Shown: in pieces, positions 54,232-64,000 of the stretch | How the letters are laid out: the number at the start of each line of letters is the position of its first letter | Numbering within the stretch: position 1 is the first letter of the stretch | NCBI GenBank assembly: GCA_031841125.1 | Contig: CM063109.1 | Span: 1,464,321 to 1,528,320 of the forward strand | Direction: 5' to 3' | Origin: Acanthococcus lagerstroemiae | Taxonomy: Eukaryota > Arthropoda > Insecta > Hemiptera > Eriococcidae | Length of the DNA stretch: 64,000 nucleotides | The notes under the pieces: model-generated | What the model saw: the letters and a program-made list of their open reading frames with translations, nothing else | Told to the model about the DNA's origin: nothing | Databases searched by the model: none | Position numbers and translations under genes: made by a program

Positions 54232-55006
54232 GTTTATTGTTTTAATATAATGATCGGAAATATCTACCTGTATAATTGCTGTGCTACAGTTTTCTGAGGC
54301 TTCCCTTTCGACATATATATGATCAATCTCTGATCGTGTTTTTTTATCGCCATATACCGCTTCACGTGTCACTCCCATAATACCTTTTTTCAGCCCATTC
54401 ATTGCCATAATACATTCGTACCTATCTGTACGTTTAGATGGTGTTTCCGTAAGCGTATTAATATTAACGTCTCCGATAAGCATTAGATTCTTTTTATTAT
54501 GGTGTGAGATTTCGTGTTCTAATGAGTCCAGAAACGTTTGTATCTCGTTGTCAGGCGGACGATAGATAAACCAGATGTTCATGTTTACACCTTTATTATT
54601 AGTATATTCTCCTGTTAAGGATTCACAGGCATGGAGAGCACACACCTTTATTATTAGTATATTCTCCTGTTATGGATTCACAGGCATGGAGAGCACACTG
54701 GGTTTGTACAAAGTTTGCTGTGTCTTGCCAGAAAATTATGAGACCTCCACCCCTCCGTTCCTCCCTAAGTACCATCCTTGAATCGTAACCTGCTAGGGTA
54801 TAGTTGGCCACCTCTGACTCTGTTATTGCTACCTCGGAAAGTAGTATCACATCTACTTTCACGTCTTTAATATGCGTTTTAAATATATCCCAGGTTTTTC
54901 TAATTGATCTAATGTTGAGGTGTAATATCACCGTATCGTTGTTTGGGTTACGTGTTAAGTGATCACAGTTTTGAAGTACCATACATTCTATTTCCTCCTC
55001 CTCCAA
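54232..55006 (-). pseudogene. LINE 2 APE endonuclease
   Basis: Minus strand: VILHLNIRSIRKTWDIFKTH, DVILLSEVAITESEVANYTL, RGGGLIIFWQ in the first part; then MNIWFIYRPPDNEIQTFLDS, NLMLIGDVNINTLT and TRSEIDHIYVE in another frame. The frame change is explained by a 55-bp tandem duplication at about 54587-54696. SDHYI near the end is the conserved SDH box. Confidence 0.88.
54587..54696. repeat. 55-bp tandem duplication within LINE 2 endonuclease
   Basis: CCTTTATTATTAGTATATTC continuing TCCTGTTA(A/T)GGATTCACAGGCATGGAGAGC occurs twice, 55 bp apart (CTTTATTATT begins at 54591 and 54646). One substitution seen between copies. 55 is not a multiple of three, so it breaks the frame. Confidence 0.92.
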
Positions 55007-55059
55007 AAATTTACCGTCAGCTGCGAGCTATCGATTAATAATTATACGTAACAGTAGGT

Positions 55060-55810
55060 ACAAGAATAAAATACATGCACACGCGCCGAAGTACGTAACG
55101 AAGATATAAAATATTGTATGAGGAGGAGGTAAAGCGTATACAATTGCTATAGTTTAACATTAGAAATCATATCTTTTCGTTATACCGTGATATTACACAA
55201 ACCAAAACCCGTTCAAAAGAATGCGCTACGAGTGGAAATAAGAATTTGCAATGCCTTTCGCTCCAACTAGAGTGAAGAAACCGACTAATTTTTTTTATGG
55301 TTCGGAAGTTTATTTTTTTTTTTCCCGTAAATAAAATACTAAAATAGGCAATGCGGTATACCATCGTTGTGCCTTTGTTTGGATTACACTTCGATTGATC
55401 ACCGCTTTGATCTGCAACACAGACTATAACCCCTTCTTCCTAAATTTTGTCCTTAACGTCGCGCATCTCGATTAACATTTGAATAAAACAGAGTACATAA
55501 TAAAGGTACGCGTGCCGAAATCCGCGACAAAGGAATAAAACATAGTACGAGGGAGATACATACTTGCTATTTTTTGCTACGAGGTACATTACCACTATGG
55601 CATAGCATGATATTACACAGACGAAACCTCGAGCGGAAGAGTTTCGTACAAGAATAAGTGCTAATTTACAATACGTTAGACTCCATATTGAGTGAAGAAA
55701 TAAACCAATTTTTTTAGGTATCAGAACTTTAATAACCACGAATGAAATAAAATACCACAATCGGAAAACCAAAACGAAACCTGCTTTAGGTTGATAAACA
55801 ACTAAGATCA
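55060..55810. repeat. Diverged tandem duplication, period about 420 bp, between LINE 2 ORFs
   Basis: Matching blocks: GTGATATTACACA (near 55187) and ATGATATTACACA (near 55608); GAGTGAAGAAA..AATTTTTTT near 55270 and 55690; ATAAAATAC near 55331 and 55748. The two copies are clearly related but far from identical. No conserved coding sequence. A (CT)n run follows at about 55829-55873. Confidence 0.75.
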
Positions 55811-55827
55811 AGACTTCTAAATAATTT

Positions 55828-55874
<47 letters not shown>

Positions 55875-55912
55875 GAGTATAAATACCTAAATACATAACG
55901 GTAGTTAGCTTA

Positions 55913-56745
55913 TTACACGATTTTTTCGATGTCTTTCTCGGTTTCGATATGAATTATCTCCGTTGCTTCACTCTTTCTGCACAATATCTTCCCCTTATTG
56001 TCGCAGTGGAACCGAAAACCTACTGTCTTGCATCTTCTTCTAACTTCTGACTGTATCTTCCTATTGATAGGTGTTAGATTAGGATTGATATAAACTCTGC
56101 TATCCGGTTTTACTGCCTGCTGCAATACTTTTCCGTTCGTCAGAAGCTTTTTATCCTTATATGAGAGGAATTGGTTGGTAATTGCCGAGGAGATGAATCG
56201 AACGATAATGGGTGATGGCTTCTGCGGTGTTGATTTACCCATTCGGTGACAGTTTGCTACGTAATAGGGCTGCAATTCGATTTGCAATGTACTAGCTACG
56301 TTTTTTACTATCTGTAGAACTTCTTCATTCTGTTCTATTTCTACGTTGTGAATTTCTATGTTACAGCATCTTCCGTATTGACTAATTCATTTACGCGTTT
56401 TTCTAGTTCTTGCTGTCCCAACTTTAAGCTATCTGTTCGATTTTTTGTTATCGTCACCTCTTTCTGTATACTCTTTACCGACTCCTTAATGTCAGACATA
56501 GAGCTCATACATTTTTTTTCTGCTTCCACTGAGTCCAGTTTATCCAATTTTTTTAGTTTGTCTTGTATATCTTTAATTGCTTGCTCCATTATGGTATTGT
56601 TACAACTTTTACAAACCCAATCTTCGCTGAATTCTTCGTCTATACACTTTCGATGGTAACTTGTATCGCACCGTTTGCAAGTTATATTCTGCTTATTACT
56701 TTTGTTAGTAAATTTTCCACACGCGGCACAGTTCACCGACATCAC
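55913..56745 (-). pseudogene. LINE 2 ORF1, PHD finger, coiled coil and FP25K-like domain
   Basis: Minus strand. First frame (56745 to 56356): MMSVNCAACGKFTNK with CX2C, then CKRCDTSYHRKC and WVCKSC, a PHD-type zinc finger, followed by KDIQDKLKKLDKLDSVEAEK and further heptad-like sequence. Second frame (56287 to 55913): QPYYVANCHRMGKSTPQKPS, PIIVRFISSAITNQFL, RRRCKTVGFRFHCDNKGKIL, the FP25K-like C-terminal region. The frames are separated by a break near 56290-56355. PHD-bearing ORF1 is known in insect CR1/Jockey-type LINEs. Confidence 0.85.
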
Positions 56746-56870
56746 ATAATTTTAGTAAATCTCTTATCTTATAGAGAAACTCGATTAAGCCGGCACAGGC
56801 AACGAGCACGACGAACACGGCAAACATACAACCTCTCGAACCGAGAGACAATAAATTAATAGAAAAGGTC

Positions 56871-59554
56871 TGTTTTTTAAATTTGAAAACTGAGCTTTGA
56901 CATTTTGAGTATTCACCTTAGCCAGGTGAATAAAATTTTTATTTTAGAAGGGGAGTGTTCTCGTATTCAAATTTGAGCATAAAACTTCCGAGCAAGTACG
57001 TTTTTGCTTACATGAAGATCCACATTGAGAGGAAAGTCAAATGTTGGGTCCTCTATCGGCTCGTCGATAACAATGTAGGAAACACATGGGAACAAAAACG
57101 ATTTTATTACTTGTGTGTGTGTGGGGGGGAGGGGGGTGTAAGAAGTTCATACTCAACTTTCATGTTGATGGTTTCTCATTTAACTTGTCAAACTAACTTC
57201 GAGATGAATATCGAACTTTTTTGTTCTATTATTCTTCATTTAGAACCGAATTACTGAAAAAGTAAAAAAATTTAATTCGTTCACCTCTTCCTTTTTTTTT
57301 TTCCTTTATCATCTACCACAGTTTAAGACACATTCGAAGCGAGACTTATTTCCCCTTTCTTGCATGCGAATTATAATTTAGTGAGCCGTATGTTAGTTAA
57401 ATTTCGAAAAACAATAACTCTATTAGCTCGTCAATACTACAAGATAAAATTCAGTCTAGTGTTGCAAACTAAAATTTTGGAGAAAATTGAAGTTTTTTCC
57501 CTCTTAAATCTCATTTGTTGGTCAAAATTTGGGGATCAGTGTAGGCGTCAGATTGTCTTTCTCTGTCTGTTGGTATTCAAAACTGATGCTCTTCTGTTTC
57601 TACGCTCTTTGCTGTGTATACCAGAACCGGGGAACAGTGGAAGTGAAGCCCAAATTTTTCTTACCTTGTCAATAAAAATTGCGGGGAAAAAATCGAAATT
57701 AACTTCAGTTTTACTTGGAAACCACAATAATTGCAAAGCCAGAAAACTCAGAATTTAGACTTCATTCAAATCAAAACTTTTCTTTGCGAATCATCCCCTT
57801 GATGCGAGTTTTACCGTAGTGTATCGTATATATCATTTTGAAAACTGAAATTGGCAAACGCATCTAATTATTTTGAATTTTAGATGCCCAAATTGGAACC
57901 GGATCTGAAACCTAATACATATTGTCAAAATATGTGACCTGTAAAAAATTGTTTACACTTTTTCCTTCTTATTTATTCATTTATTTTGAAGCAAATCAGT
58001 TTGTTTAGTTGGAGATTCGATTTTAAATTCATAGTGCAAAGAAAGGGGAAAAAGTTCCAGAGTTTGTCAGAGTTCAGCAGATTAATGTTGCACTTGAGAC
58101 AAGTTTTCGAATAATCAAGTCATATTATTTTGTTCGAAGTTTCAAAATCGGTGATCGTTCGAGTGTCCTTTAGGAAGAAAAACTTTTTAGTATAGAATGA
58201 AACTTGACCTTGGAAAATATGGGCCTCCTATGTCATAAATTTATTCGACCTCTTGTTCAAGAAAATATGGCGGGAAAAACAGTCGTGGAACATCATATAT
58301 GTATTCTTTCTGTTCTAATGCCTGACTAAATGTACTAGAAGCAATAGAGTTGGTCATCAAGAAATGATTATTGTCAATTTTTATTGATAATTCGTGAAAT
58401 CATTATACACTAACATGGTGTATTCCTTTAATTCGGCAATTGGAGTAGGTAATTAACGATACAGTAGTACGGTTGTACAGAATTACGTTTTCCGGATTAT
58501 TGACTACGAATCAAGTTTAGTAGGCCTCGTTGATGTAATTCAGTTTGATTGGTTGGTGGGAAGTTGATATACCTAGATGTGTAAGATATTTTTACTTGTA
58601 CGCTCTCATTGTACGATAGTACTCCAAAAATCATCTGTTATTTCAAACTATGTTCTACATTGTATTTCTCATAGTTAAATATATATATTTTTTCCTTTCA
58701 GTTTCCGAGAAACATTATAATTCGATTCATTTTACTATCTGAGTAATCTTTTTACTTTTCTTTTATCGCAATTTTCTGCGTTTGTTTTAGTTATGTTCTT
58801 TTATTTTTGTATTATACATTATTAATTATTACATCTTGTAAACGTTCACTTGTATTACGAACTTCTTACTCTTTCTTGTACTTTGTGTTGTTTTTTTTTT
58901 GTTTTTTTTTTACGAAGAAGGTGGATACTTTTGTAGGGAACTTCCATTCTGTGTACACAAATTTTTAAAATGTTCAGTTTACCGGATTTATTCTATCAAA
59001 ACCAAAGATATCCCGACTACGTCTTTATTTATTATCTTGGTACATTAATATAAGTCATTAATGACAAATCGCACTTTGACTGAAGTAAAACAACTGGCAT
59101 CGTCGTCAGTCATTCTGAGATGTGCAAAATATTGAGCTATGTTAAAATAAGGTTTGTACCGAGAATCTCCAATACCCATCCGTCGCAACATCCATGTGTC
59201 TGGTGCTCCGGGACAGAACCGTTGCGACGTCTACGACCTCTGATCTAACGAGGACAAGTACAAAACTAAGCCTTAACGTAAAGCTGCCCCCCCCATGCCT
59301 CTGTCGTTCATGTGTACATACATCGTAGGAGAAAGTGATAATACAATTTATTATTTCAAACTCCTGTGTTATCATTTTTAACGGCGCTGACGAACCTCAA
59401 TCTCATATGTAAATGTCTTAGACCTCCATTCGAGGAAACAAGGTATAACAACTGTGAGATTCCCGAGGCAACCGTGGCAACTTCCTGCAGTGTAACGAAT
59501 TATATTAATAAATTCTACAGAACATCAATGTCAGTTTCATACGTAACATATGTA
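56871..59554. other. No gene seen
   Basis: AT-rich non-coding sequence; the longest frame (132 codons, 57360-57758) has no domain. G-run near 57123, C-run near 59287. Confidence 0.55.
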
Positions 59555-59725
59555 TAAGTGAGTGGGGTGAACATCCGTCTATGATAAAATTAGCATGCTC
59601 GTGGGCCTTTCAAATTTTTCGGCTAAATAAGCGAGTGGGGTGAACCGCCGTCTATGATAAAATTAGCATACTCGTGCGCCTTTCAAATTTTTCAGTTAAA
59701 TAACCGAGTATGGACATCCTCTGTT
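59555..59725. repeat. 73-bp tandem repeat, two full copies and a partial third
   Basis: Copies begin at 59555 (TAAGTGAGTGGGGTGAACAT), 59628 (TAAGCGAGTGGGGTGAACCG) and 59701 (TAACCGAGTATGGACATCCT). Shared interior TCTATGATAAAATTAGCAT and GCCTTTCAAATTTTTC. Confidence 0.9.
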
Positions 59726-60008
59726 GTTAAGTCACAATTTCTTGAGAAAAAAAGTAAATCTTCACTTGGAAAAATTAGCACGGCTATGCATTTTTGAAAA
59801 TACTTGTATACCTACCTGGTGATTATTGACTTCAGAAAAAAGGTTGAATATGGCTAAAATATTCATGCTGAAAAAATTAGCATCTTTGTACACTTAGTGT
59901 CTTCAACAACCGTGTAAAGCATCAGTTTTTGTCTAAAAATAGGGCTTTGAATTTTTTTCAACGATCTCTTCAAAAATCAAGGTAAATAACAGTAAATATT
60001 CACATTAA

Positions 60009-60426
60009 TTTCTGCCTGAACGTCCCTGCCCTTCCTAGATAAGTAATTAATCAATTTTAGAATATAGGTATTAAAGGTTATTATTTTCGGTTGAATTTTT
60101 GAAGTGTAATTTTTGTAAAAGTGATAGCAATTTCTGCACAGATTGGTGAGTGGTTTAAAGTCAGGCCAGTACTTGAGAAATTCTATCGTATCCCTACCTT
60201 GGTAAAAAAGATACGTAAAAGATACATAGTTCATTTTGATGAGAAATACGTGAAAATTCACTGTAAAACTTGGTTCTTCTTTCCTGAACGTTCGTGCCCT
60301 TTGAAAAAAATGATAGGTCAATTTTATAATTAATTTATCAGTTTTATCTTGAGCTAAAATTTTGATGCGTGATTTTTGTAAAAATGATACCAAATTCTGA
60401 ACAAACTTGGTGTGTGGGTTAAGGAC
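60009..60426. repeat. Diverged tandem duplication, period about 265 bp
   Basis: CCTGAACGTCCCTGCCCT near 60015 and CCTGAACGTTCGTGCCCT near 60283; TGTAATTTTTGTAAAAGTGA near 60105 and CGTGATTTTTGTAAAAATGA near 60368; TTGGTGAGTGGTTTAA and TTGGTGTGTGGGTTAA at the ends. Confidence 0.7.
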
Positions 60427-60778
60427 TAGTGGTGTGCAATCGATAGTAAAAACTATCGATACTATCGAAGGTTTTTGAGACTATCGATAGTATCCATAGT
60501 TTTTTTTTTAACTATCGAAGGAAAATATATTGAGAATTTGAGATTTCTATTGTCTAATATCCAACAGAAGTGCGTAATAACTCAAAATAATGTAAAATTC
60601 AGCTGCGAATAATAATCATTAGTATAATATATTATGTACAGCAATATAGTTACAGTACAGCCTTGTGCCCGCAATTCTTCAAGCCAGCCGACCGGTTATA
60701 CATAATAAACTATCTATAGTTTTATTTTTACTATCCATTACTATCGATAGTCCAAAAAACGACTATCGCACATCACTA
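60427..60778. mobile_element. 352-bp non-autonomous hAT element
   Basis: Ends TAGTGGTGTGCAATCG and inverse of TAGTGATGTGCGATAGT, with 8-bp duplication TTAAGGAC (60419-60426 and 60779-60786). Rich in ACTATCGATAGT palindromic units near both ends. Inserted in the second copy of the 265-bp duplication. Confidence 0.9.
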
Positions 60779-60842
60779 TTAAGGACCCGTCATAACTACT
60801 GATAGCACTACTGAACAACTATTTTGCACAATGCATTTCGAC

Positions 60843-61218
60843 AGGTGATTCTGAGGTACTTTTTAACGCTAAACACGATACTGCGACCCATTTTTCTCTA
60901 TCACGTAACAATTTGGAGTTCTGAACGACTGGAATTCGTTTCCATTTTGTTTTTGCGTTGGAATAAGCGGTACCACTGACTGATATTATCAGTGTTATCA
61001 GACCACAATAACAGAAAACAAACAGACGGAATACACACCACTACACACGACCACAACACACAACAACACGAACCAGTATGACCACATTCAGTTCCTAAAC
61101 CTCTTTTTGAGCACATTTAGTTGAATTTTTTATAGTTTTTGATCAGAAAAACTAGACGTGATAGAGAAAAACGGCAACGGCACTGTATTCAGCGTTGAAA
61201 AGTACTCAAGAATCACCT
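60843..61218. repeat. 376-bp fold-back element
   Basis: Arms of about 63 bp: AGGTGATTCTGAGGTACTTT.. ending TTTTTCTCTATCACGT (60843-60906), and an imperfect inverse at 61156-61218. No target duplication recognised. Confidence 0.75.
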
Positions 61219-61380
61219 CCTTAAATGTGTTGTGCAAACAAAAAATTTAATTTTGTTCAGTAGTGTAGTTATCGATAAATTTTGCATCTCTACTATGGTC
61301 CAAGACTATGGTTTAATAATCTTAATCAAAATCTGACTAGAAAGACAAAACTGATAAGCAGTTGTTTGTTATATATTTCC

Positions 61381-62622
61381 CAAAGACGTTTATACTAGGT
61401 ATTCGCATCAGGCGGCAAAGTGGGCGCAACGAGTGGCGAAATCAGGAAGCTGGCTGAAAAGGGGATCATTATAGAATAGCCATAAGAGCTCATGGTAATA
61501 AAAATCTTTCTACGTCCTCTAAAACGAACTTTTAGCAACTAGTCCTAATAAGTTTTTTTACTTATTATCACAAGTACAAGAAAAGTATAAGTTCAAAGTA
61601 GTTGAAAACGAAAATGTCTTATGATGAATTTTCTAGTGTACAAAAGTGGCTGAAAAGGGGAAAACATTAGCGCTCCTAGTAGAGCCGCCTCATGCGAATA
61701 GTCTGTTCCAAAAAATAAGAATGCCGAAAACAGTTGCGAGTACAGTGGCATGTGGAGAAAGGAAAAGGTAGTTATTCATACAACACTACAAACCAGAGCA
61801 TTGACACTCCGTTAATTTAAAATAATATTAAATTCTTAATGAATGAAAATTAATTTCATACGTCAACTTTAACATAAATTTGAAATTTTTGCAGCGATTG
61901 ATAACGTAAAAATGTTTCTTGGGCTGCATAGATACGCAGCAAAGTGTGATACGCATAAACTGTTTTCGGGGTAAAAAATAGTCTTAATTGAAAGAAAATT
62001 CTTTGTTTGAAAAATTCTTGTCTTTTTAAATACTCTAAAAACGTCTTACTTTTCGAGATATTTCAATTTTAATTTTTTAATGAGTACATTAATGGGGCAA
62101 CAGGGAAATGCATAGATTCATGTTTTCGTCCTTATCACTAATGCTTGATTATAGCGCTCTCTGACGGACGGACGGCCCAAATAAAAGCGGATCCAGACTT
62201 TTGTATGAATGTTGCATAAGCGTTTGCCAGTCACCAGTATAGTCATTTTTCCCATATTAAAATACAACATGGTAAATTTCGCGTGAACGTGCCGGCGTTC
62301 AAATTAAAAAAAAAAAAAATAGAAATTTAATTGTAGCATAGGTATTGTTTTTCTTCATATTTTCCTGCTCCCAAGATATGAATGCATGGGCTGTCAAATT
62401 TTCAGATTGTTTGACCCAAACAAAATATAATAAGCGCGATGTAAAAATGACCAATTTCCCATTTAAAATGCATTGGAGCTGATTTTCTATACGGGTGTCC
62501 GGTGACGCTAGTAGATGGAATACTAAATCGCGGGGTGGGTGAGAAGGGTTTATACTACTAGCAGGCTGCTGAAGTTAGGTATCTACCTTTTACCGTATCT
62601 AGTAGAAGTATAAACGTCTTTG
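61381..62622. repeat. Outer 16-bp inverted repeat enclosing the 297-bp MITE
   Basis: CAAAGACGTTTATACT at 61381-61396 and its exact complement at 62607-62622. It may be the arms of a 1.24-kb element that hosts the TA-flanked MITE, or coincidence with a repeated motif. No coding sequence between. Confidence 0.4.
61402..61698. mobile_element. 297-bp MITE, TA target
   Basis: TIR TTCGCATCAGGCGGC at 61402 and inverse GCCGCCTCATGCGAA ending 61698 (one mismatch), flanked by TA on both sides (61400-61401, 61699-61700). Interior GGCTGAAAAGGGGA occurs twice (about 61452 and 61640). Confidence 0.75.
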
Positions 62623-64000
62623 GTATTTCCATCTTCATAAATTATTGCGCTGATTTGAATTTGAGTACAGTAATGTAATGGTGAGCCTGTATCGCGTATT
62701 ATTAATCGTGTCTACAGCTATTGCTAATTGGAAATATTGTGCGAGACTGTGAGTATCTACATATATCGTGTTGTTTGTATAATTTGTAAATTTTTGTAAT
62801 TTCGTGTTCTAAGAATGTGTTATTTTTTATTAACTGGTGAATGAAGGAGCATACTATGAACAAGTACAGCGCTGTAGATGTGTCTGTGATAATTATCATA
62901 GAAAGTACAGAAGTGAAACCTGAATCTTTTATGTTCCAACTTGCTAATGATTTTAAAGTATTGATGAAACGTTTTTTAGTTCAGTGTTTGAAAAAAGAGA
63001 CAATAATAGTGTTCGACAGTAATTTATTTTAAAGAAATCTACGCATTACTGGGTTAGAAAATCAACAGCTACTGGGACAAGAATGGAGCAACAGATGTTG
63101 AAACTAAGGTGAGTTTTAGTTGTTCAGATTTAATAACTATCAGAAGTTCTGTTGTGCAAAGGTGTGTTCGAATGCTGAGTGCAATGCAGTAGTCATGGAA
63201 AGTATTTTTATGAATACCAAGTACATGTGTGCATTTGTATTCCTTAAACACTGAATACATGATTGTGTACTCAGCATAGGATGAATACTGAATAGGATAT
63301 GTATGTAGTTGTACATATATATTCGTCATACAATGAACACTGATTGATATGTATTCAGAAAGTGAAAAAGAAGGGCTGTACTGATTCCATAGTTTTACCA
63401 AAACTTAACGTACTTACAGCAAAACACAACTCTAAGAAACTAAACCTGAAAGAAAGAAGGAGAACCCTAGCCAAAGTGAATGAAGAAACTGTATTTAAGG
63501 AGGCAAATTAAATACGGATACAACAGAAATGGTGCTGTAGTGGAAAATGCCCCGATTTTGGGAAAGAATAACACATATACCATCTTCGACCATACAAGTG
63601 CATCTGGACAGCTAGAACTAATGAGAAATACACAGTGCTAAATGGAACCTCCTTGAAGGCGTGTTATCCTTGTGTTTTTTCTTGAAAAACGGCATTTTAT
63701 TAATGATAAGAATAGAAAATCAAATGAGAAAATCTGTGACTTCAGATGATTTCGACGTTTCAAACAACTTAATTTTCATTTTTTTTCTGGTAGTATTAAT
63801 AGCATTGAGAAGGAAAATTCAGTTTTTACTTACGCCATTTCGCCTGTATTTATGAAGACATATTCTCTTTTAAAATACAGTAGTGATGATGGAAATACCT
63901 TCATTTGTGAGTATCCATTACTTGATACTGTATTCTCTCTCATCACCAATAAATTTTGTAATTTAATTATTTAATTTGTTGATTTGGTAACTGGACTGCC
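62623..64000. other. No gene seen
   Basis: Short frames (up to 110 codons, 63069-63401 minus) without domains. The stretch near 63210-63360 repeats GAATAC / GTATTC words but without a regular period. Confidence 0.5.

Larger units (their letters stand above)
51085..56870 (-). mobile_element. LINE 2: CR1/Jockey-like non-LTR retrotransposon with PHD-finger ORF1
   Basis: Read on the minus strand: ORF1 (56745 to 55913), a duplicated non-coding spacer (about 55810 to 55060), endonuclease (55006 to about 54240), linker and RT (53837 to 51944) and a C-terminal piece (51614 to 51306). The 3' end reads TATTTCAATAAAAAAAATTA near 51085. Interrupted by a 401-bp TIR element (53826-54226) and a 357-bp insert (52587-52943). 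Frames are broken in several places; not active. Confidence 0.85.

Noticed and set aside
55829..55873. (CT)n tract as a regulatory GAGA-type element
   Set aside because: A plain microsatellite inside a LINE spacer; no supporting promoter context.
57360..57758. 132-codon frame
   Set aside because: Composition follows AT-rich background; nothing recognisable.

Overview
This is a stretch of animal nuclear genome, almost certainly insect. It is AT-rich, has short introns with GT..AG ends, carries one intact conserved housekeeping gene, and is otherwise packed with nested transposable elements of types common in insects (Ty1/copia, BEL/Pao, hAT, MULE, and LINEs with FP25K-like or PHD-finger ORF1). 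A hemipteran-like host is a guess from transposon style only. No rRNA, tRNA, CRISPR array or bacterial operon was seen.

Region 1 (1-10.1 kb) is a three-level nest. The end of copia element A (2-431 and 9532-10091) is split by a complete but decayed copia element B (432-9531, 252-bp LTRs, target duplication AAAAC). B's gag is in turn split by a 4.4-kb terminal-inverted-repeat (TIR) DNA transposon, TE1 (952-5394), with a long 758-codon transposase-like frame.

Region 2 (10.1-17.5 kb) is relic-rich. It holds a 178-bp inverted-repeat element, a probable solo LTR (12379-13269), a 108-bp MITE, a KIAA1586-like hAT transposase remnant and a 1.17-kb TIR element (TE3) full of an iterated subterminal motif.

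Region 3 (17.5-26.9 kb) is a BEL/Pao element with identical 236-bp LTRs, target duplication CGGGG and defective gag-pol. A second transposase-coding element, TE2 (17759-21488), sits exactly between its 5' LTR and primer binding site. TE2 has a spliced gene in which one acidic exon and its intron are tandemly amplified. TE1 and TE2 proteins share an unusual core (SDGxxxQxRN, then ExGHxxxxxDxV), and both elements carry short subterminal iterons.

Region 4 (26.9-35.6 kb) has no convincing gene. It contains an inverted-repeat element and two nested hAT-type non-autonomous elements with perfect 8-bp target duplications.

Region 5 (35.6-40.8 kb) is a minus-strand LINE (coiled-coil/FP25K-like ORF1, APE endonuclease, reverse transcriptase) broken by a 265-bp MITE, a 669-bp iteron-bearing TIR element and a MULE remnant.

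Region 6 (41-48.9 kb) carries the only confident host gene, a six-coding-exon LPGAT1 orthologue of 367 codons. Just upstream is a run of two-copy tandem duplications and strong GAA-triloop hairpins.

Region 7 (51-56.8 kb) is a second minus-strand LINE (PHD-finger ORF1; APE/RT ORF2) with two insertions and a frame-breaking 55-bp duplication. Region 8 (56.8-64 kb) is non-coding with several MITEs and tandem repeats.
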